DNA of 64,000 bases. It comes from Nitrosomonas sp. sh817 (GTDB lineage: Bacteria > Pseudomonadota > Gammaproteobacteria > Burkholderiales > Nitrosomonadaceae). The translations under genes were made by a program, and so were the position numbers. The notes below the pieces were generated by a model that worked only from the letters and a program-made list of their open reading frames with translations, ran no database searches and was not told the origin of the DNA. The stretch covers positions 1,302,001 to 1,366,000 of the forward strand of contig NZ_CP133083.1 in the NCBI RefSeq assembly GCF_030908545.1, given 5' to 3'. The first letter of the stretch is position 1, and every line of letters begins with the position of its first letter. Below, piece after piece: positions 63,120 to 64,000 of this stretch.

Positions 63120-64000
63120 ATGGAAAATAGAATCAATTTCACCAAGGCAGCTATTGACGCATTGCCTATACCTGAATCTGGCAAGCGCAGCACCTATCAC
63201 GATATAAAAACTTCCGGCTTGCAGCTTCGCATCACTTCCACTGGCGTAAAAACCTTTAGCGTATACAGGCGTATCAAACGTGGTGATCCTGAGCGTATAA
63301 CGCTTGGCCGTTATCCTGACATGACCGTAGAACAGGCAAGACGGGAAGCCGTAAGAATAGCCTCCGATATTGCAGAAGGCAAAAACCCCGCCGAGGTCAA
63401 ACGCGGTCATAAAGCAGAATTAACTTTCTCTGATTTATTTGGCGATTATATGGAACGTCACTCCAAGCCAAAGAAAAAAACATGGGCAGAAGATCAGGCA
63501 CAATTCAGGCTGTACCTTGAAAAGCCATTAGGCAAAAAAAAGCTATCAACCATTGACCGTAAAAGTATTGCACAGATACATAGCAGCATCACAAAAGCGG
63601 GATATGCGCCCACTGCAAATCGAGTAAAAGCATTGCTTTCCAGCGTTTTTGGATGGGCAATCACAGTAGGATTATGTGAATCGAATCCAGTTATCGGGAT
63701 TAAATCAAACAAGGAAAATCAGCGTGACCGTTTCCTGCAATCCGATGAACTGCCAAGATTCTTTGAATCACTCGCAAAAGAACCCAATTCAACGATTAGG
63801 GATTACATACTGATTAGCCTGTTAACCGGTGCAAGGCGTAGTAATGTTTTATCTATGCGCTGGCAGGACATCAGCTTAGAGCGGGCGGAATGGCGTATTC
63901 CCATGACAAAAAACGGAACACCGCAAACAGTAGCACTGTCACCCGAAGCCATAGAGATATTACAGAACAGAAAACCATCGGATGATGCTGTATTTGTTTT
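63120..64000 (+). CDS. int: Tyrosine integrase, P4/DUF4102 type (cut by window end)
   Basis: At least 293 residues, open at the window end. N-terminal DUF4102-like arm-binding domain (RSTYHDIKTSGLQLRITSTG, ITLGRYPDMTVEQARREA), core-binding domain (about 100-195) and the start of the catalytic domain with the first catalytic Arg in LLTGARRSNVLSMRW. The ATG at 63120 follows GAGG at 63111. It acts on the tRNA-Thr att site about 150 bases away; it integrates and excises a genomic island extending to the right. Confidence 0.93.
   Translation, partial: MENRINFTKAAIDALPIPESGKRSTYHDIKTSGLQLRITSTGVKTFSVYRRIKRGDPERITLGRYPDMTVEQARREAVRIASDIAEGKNPAEVKRGHKAELTFSDLFGDYMERHSKPKKKTWAEDQAQFRLYLEKPLGKKKLSTIDRKSIAQIHSSITKAGYAPTANRVKALLSSVFGWAITVGLCESNPVIGIKSNKENQRDRFLQSDELPRFFESLAKEPNSTIRDYILISLLTGARRSNVLSMRWQDISLERAEWRIPMTKNGTPQTVALSPEAIEILQNRKPSDDAVFV

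Noticed and set aside
1..64000. CRISPR arrays, rRNA genes and complete tRNA genes
   Set aside because: No regularly spaced repeat array, rRNA sequence or full tRNA cloverleaf was seen on reading the window.

Overview
The window is chromosomal DNA of a betaproteobacterial ammonia oxidiser, most likely Nitrosomonas or a close relative. The main evidence is a complete amoC-amoA-amoB operon for ammonia monooxygenase near the right end. It is supported by Gram-negative porins, PEP-CTERM surface proteins, c-di-GMP enzymes and a flagellin gene. No genome comparison was possible, so the species is left open.

Layout. 1-7.0 kb: the 5' end of flagellin, a NarL-type two-component pair, two related diguanylate cyclases and a degenerate EAL-HDOD protein. 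7.0-9.2 kb: an LpxK-like protein lacking family signature residues, and an alpha/beta hydrolase. 9.2-12.3 kb: an mtrB/pioB-like outer-membrane barrel and a decahaem cytochrome (mtrA/dmsE type), with overlapping reading frames. 12.7-21.0 kb: divergent from the cytochrome, a compact cluster of E1-like/rhodanese enzyme, JAMM protease, MoaD-like sulfur carrier, CoA-transferase-like protein, AMP ligase, acyl-CoA dehydrogenase and MFS exporter. It follows the gene order I remember for the pyridine-dithiocarboxylate (PDTC) metallophore cluster of Pseudomonas, and is the most interesting object in the window. 21-31 kb: a second hydrolase, two alginate-export-type porins, a GH88-like protein, two tandem paralogous secreted amidohydrolases and a PEP-CTERM protein.

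31-37.4 kb is ordinary housekeeping: radical SAM protein, queD, tatD, ankyrin protein, SDR, alanine dehydrogenase and DUF3422. 37.5-44.5 kb holds a large dihaem peroxidase-like protein, two divergent PEP-CTERM genes with a tnpA-only IS200-type element between them, and a porin. 44.8-57.3 kb is again mostly core: fadE- and fadD-type genes, a helix-hairpin-helix protein with a lysine-rich tail, sixA, ppx, dapC, dapD, a BON lipoprotein, miaA, DUF2909 and an HI0933-type flavoprotein. 57.6-60.7 kb is amoCAB with a leader hairpin, an amoC-amoA intercistronic hairpin and a strong terminator. It is followed by an APC permease and a rhodanese, not by the amoE/amoD genes that follow some amo copies. At 62.9 kb a 46-bp 3' fragment of a tRNA-Thr(CGT) gene and a tyrosine integrase, cut by the window end, mark the edge of an integrated element.

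Two kinds of dispersed DNA repeat are not explained by genes. One is a palindrome of about 17 bp (consensus TGYGRCAAWTTGYCGCA), present singly at two places and as a fused 32-bp double site at two more: the intergenic regions serving the decahaem/thioacid genes, an amidohydrolase and two PEP-CTERM genes. The other is a 149-bp MITE-like element with 20-bp terminal inverted repeats, present twice about 8.8 kb apart.
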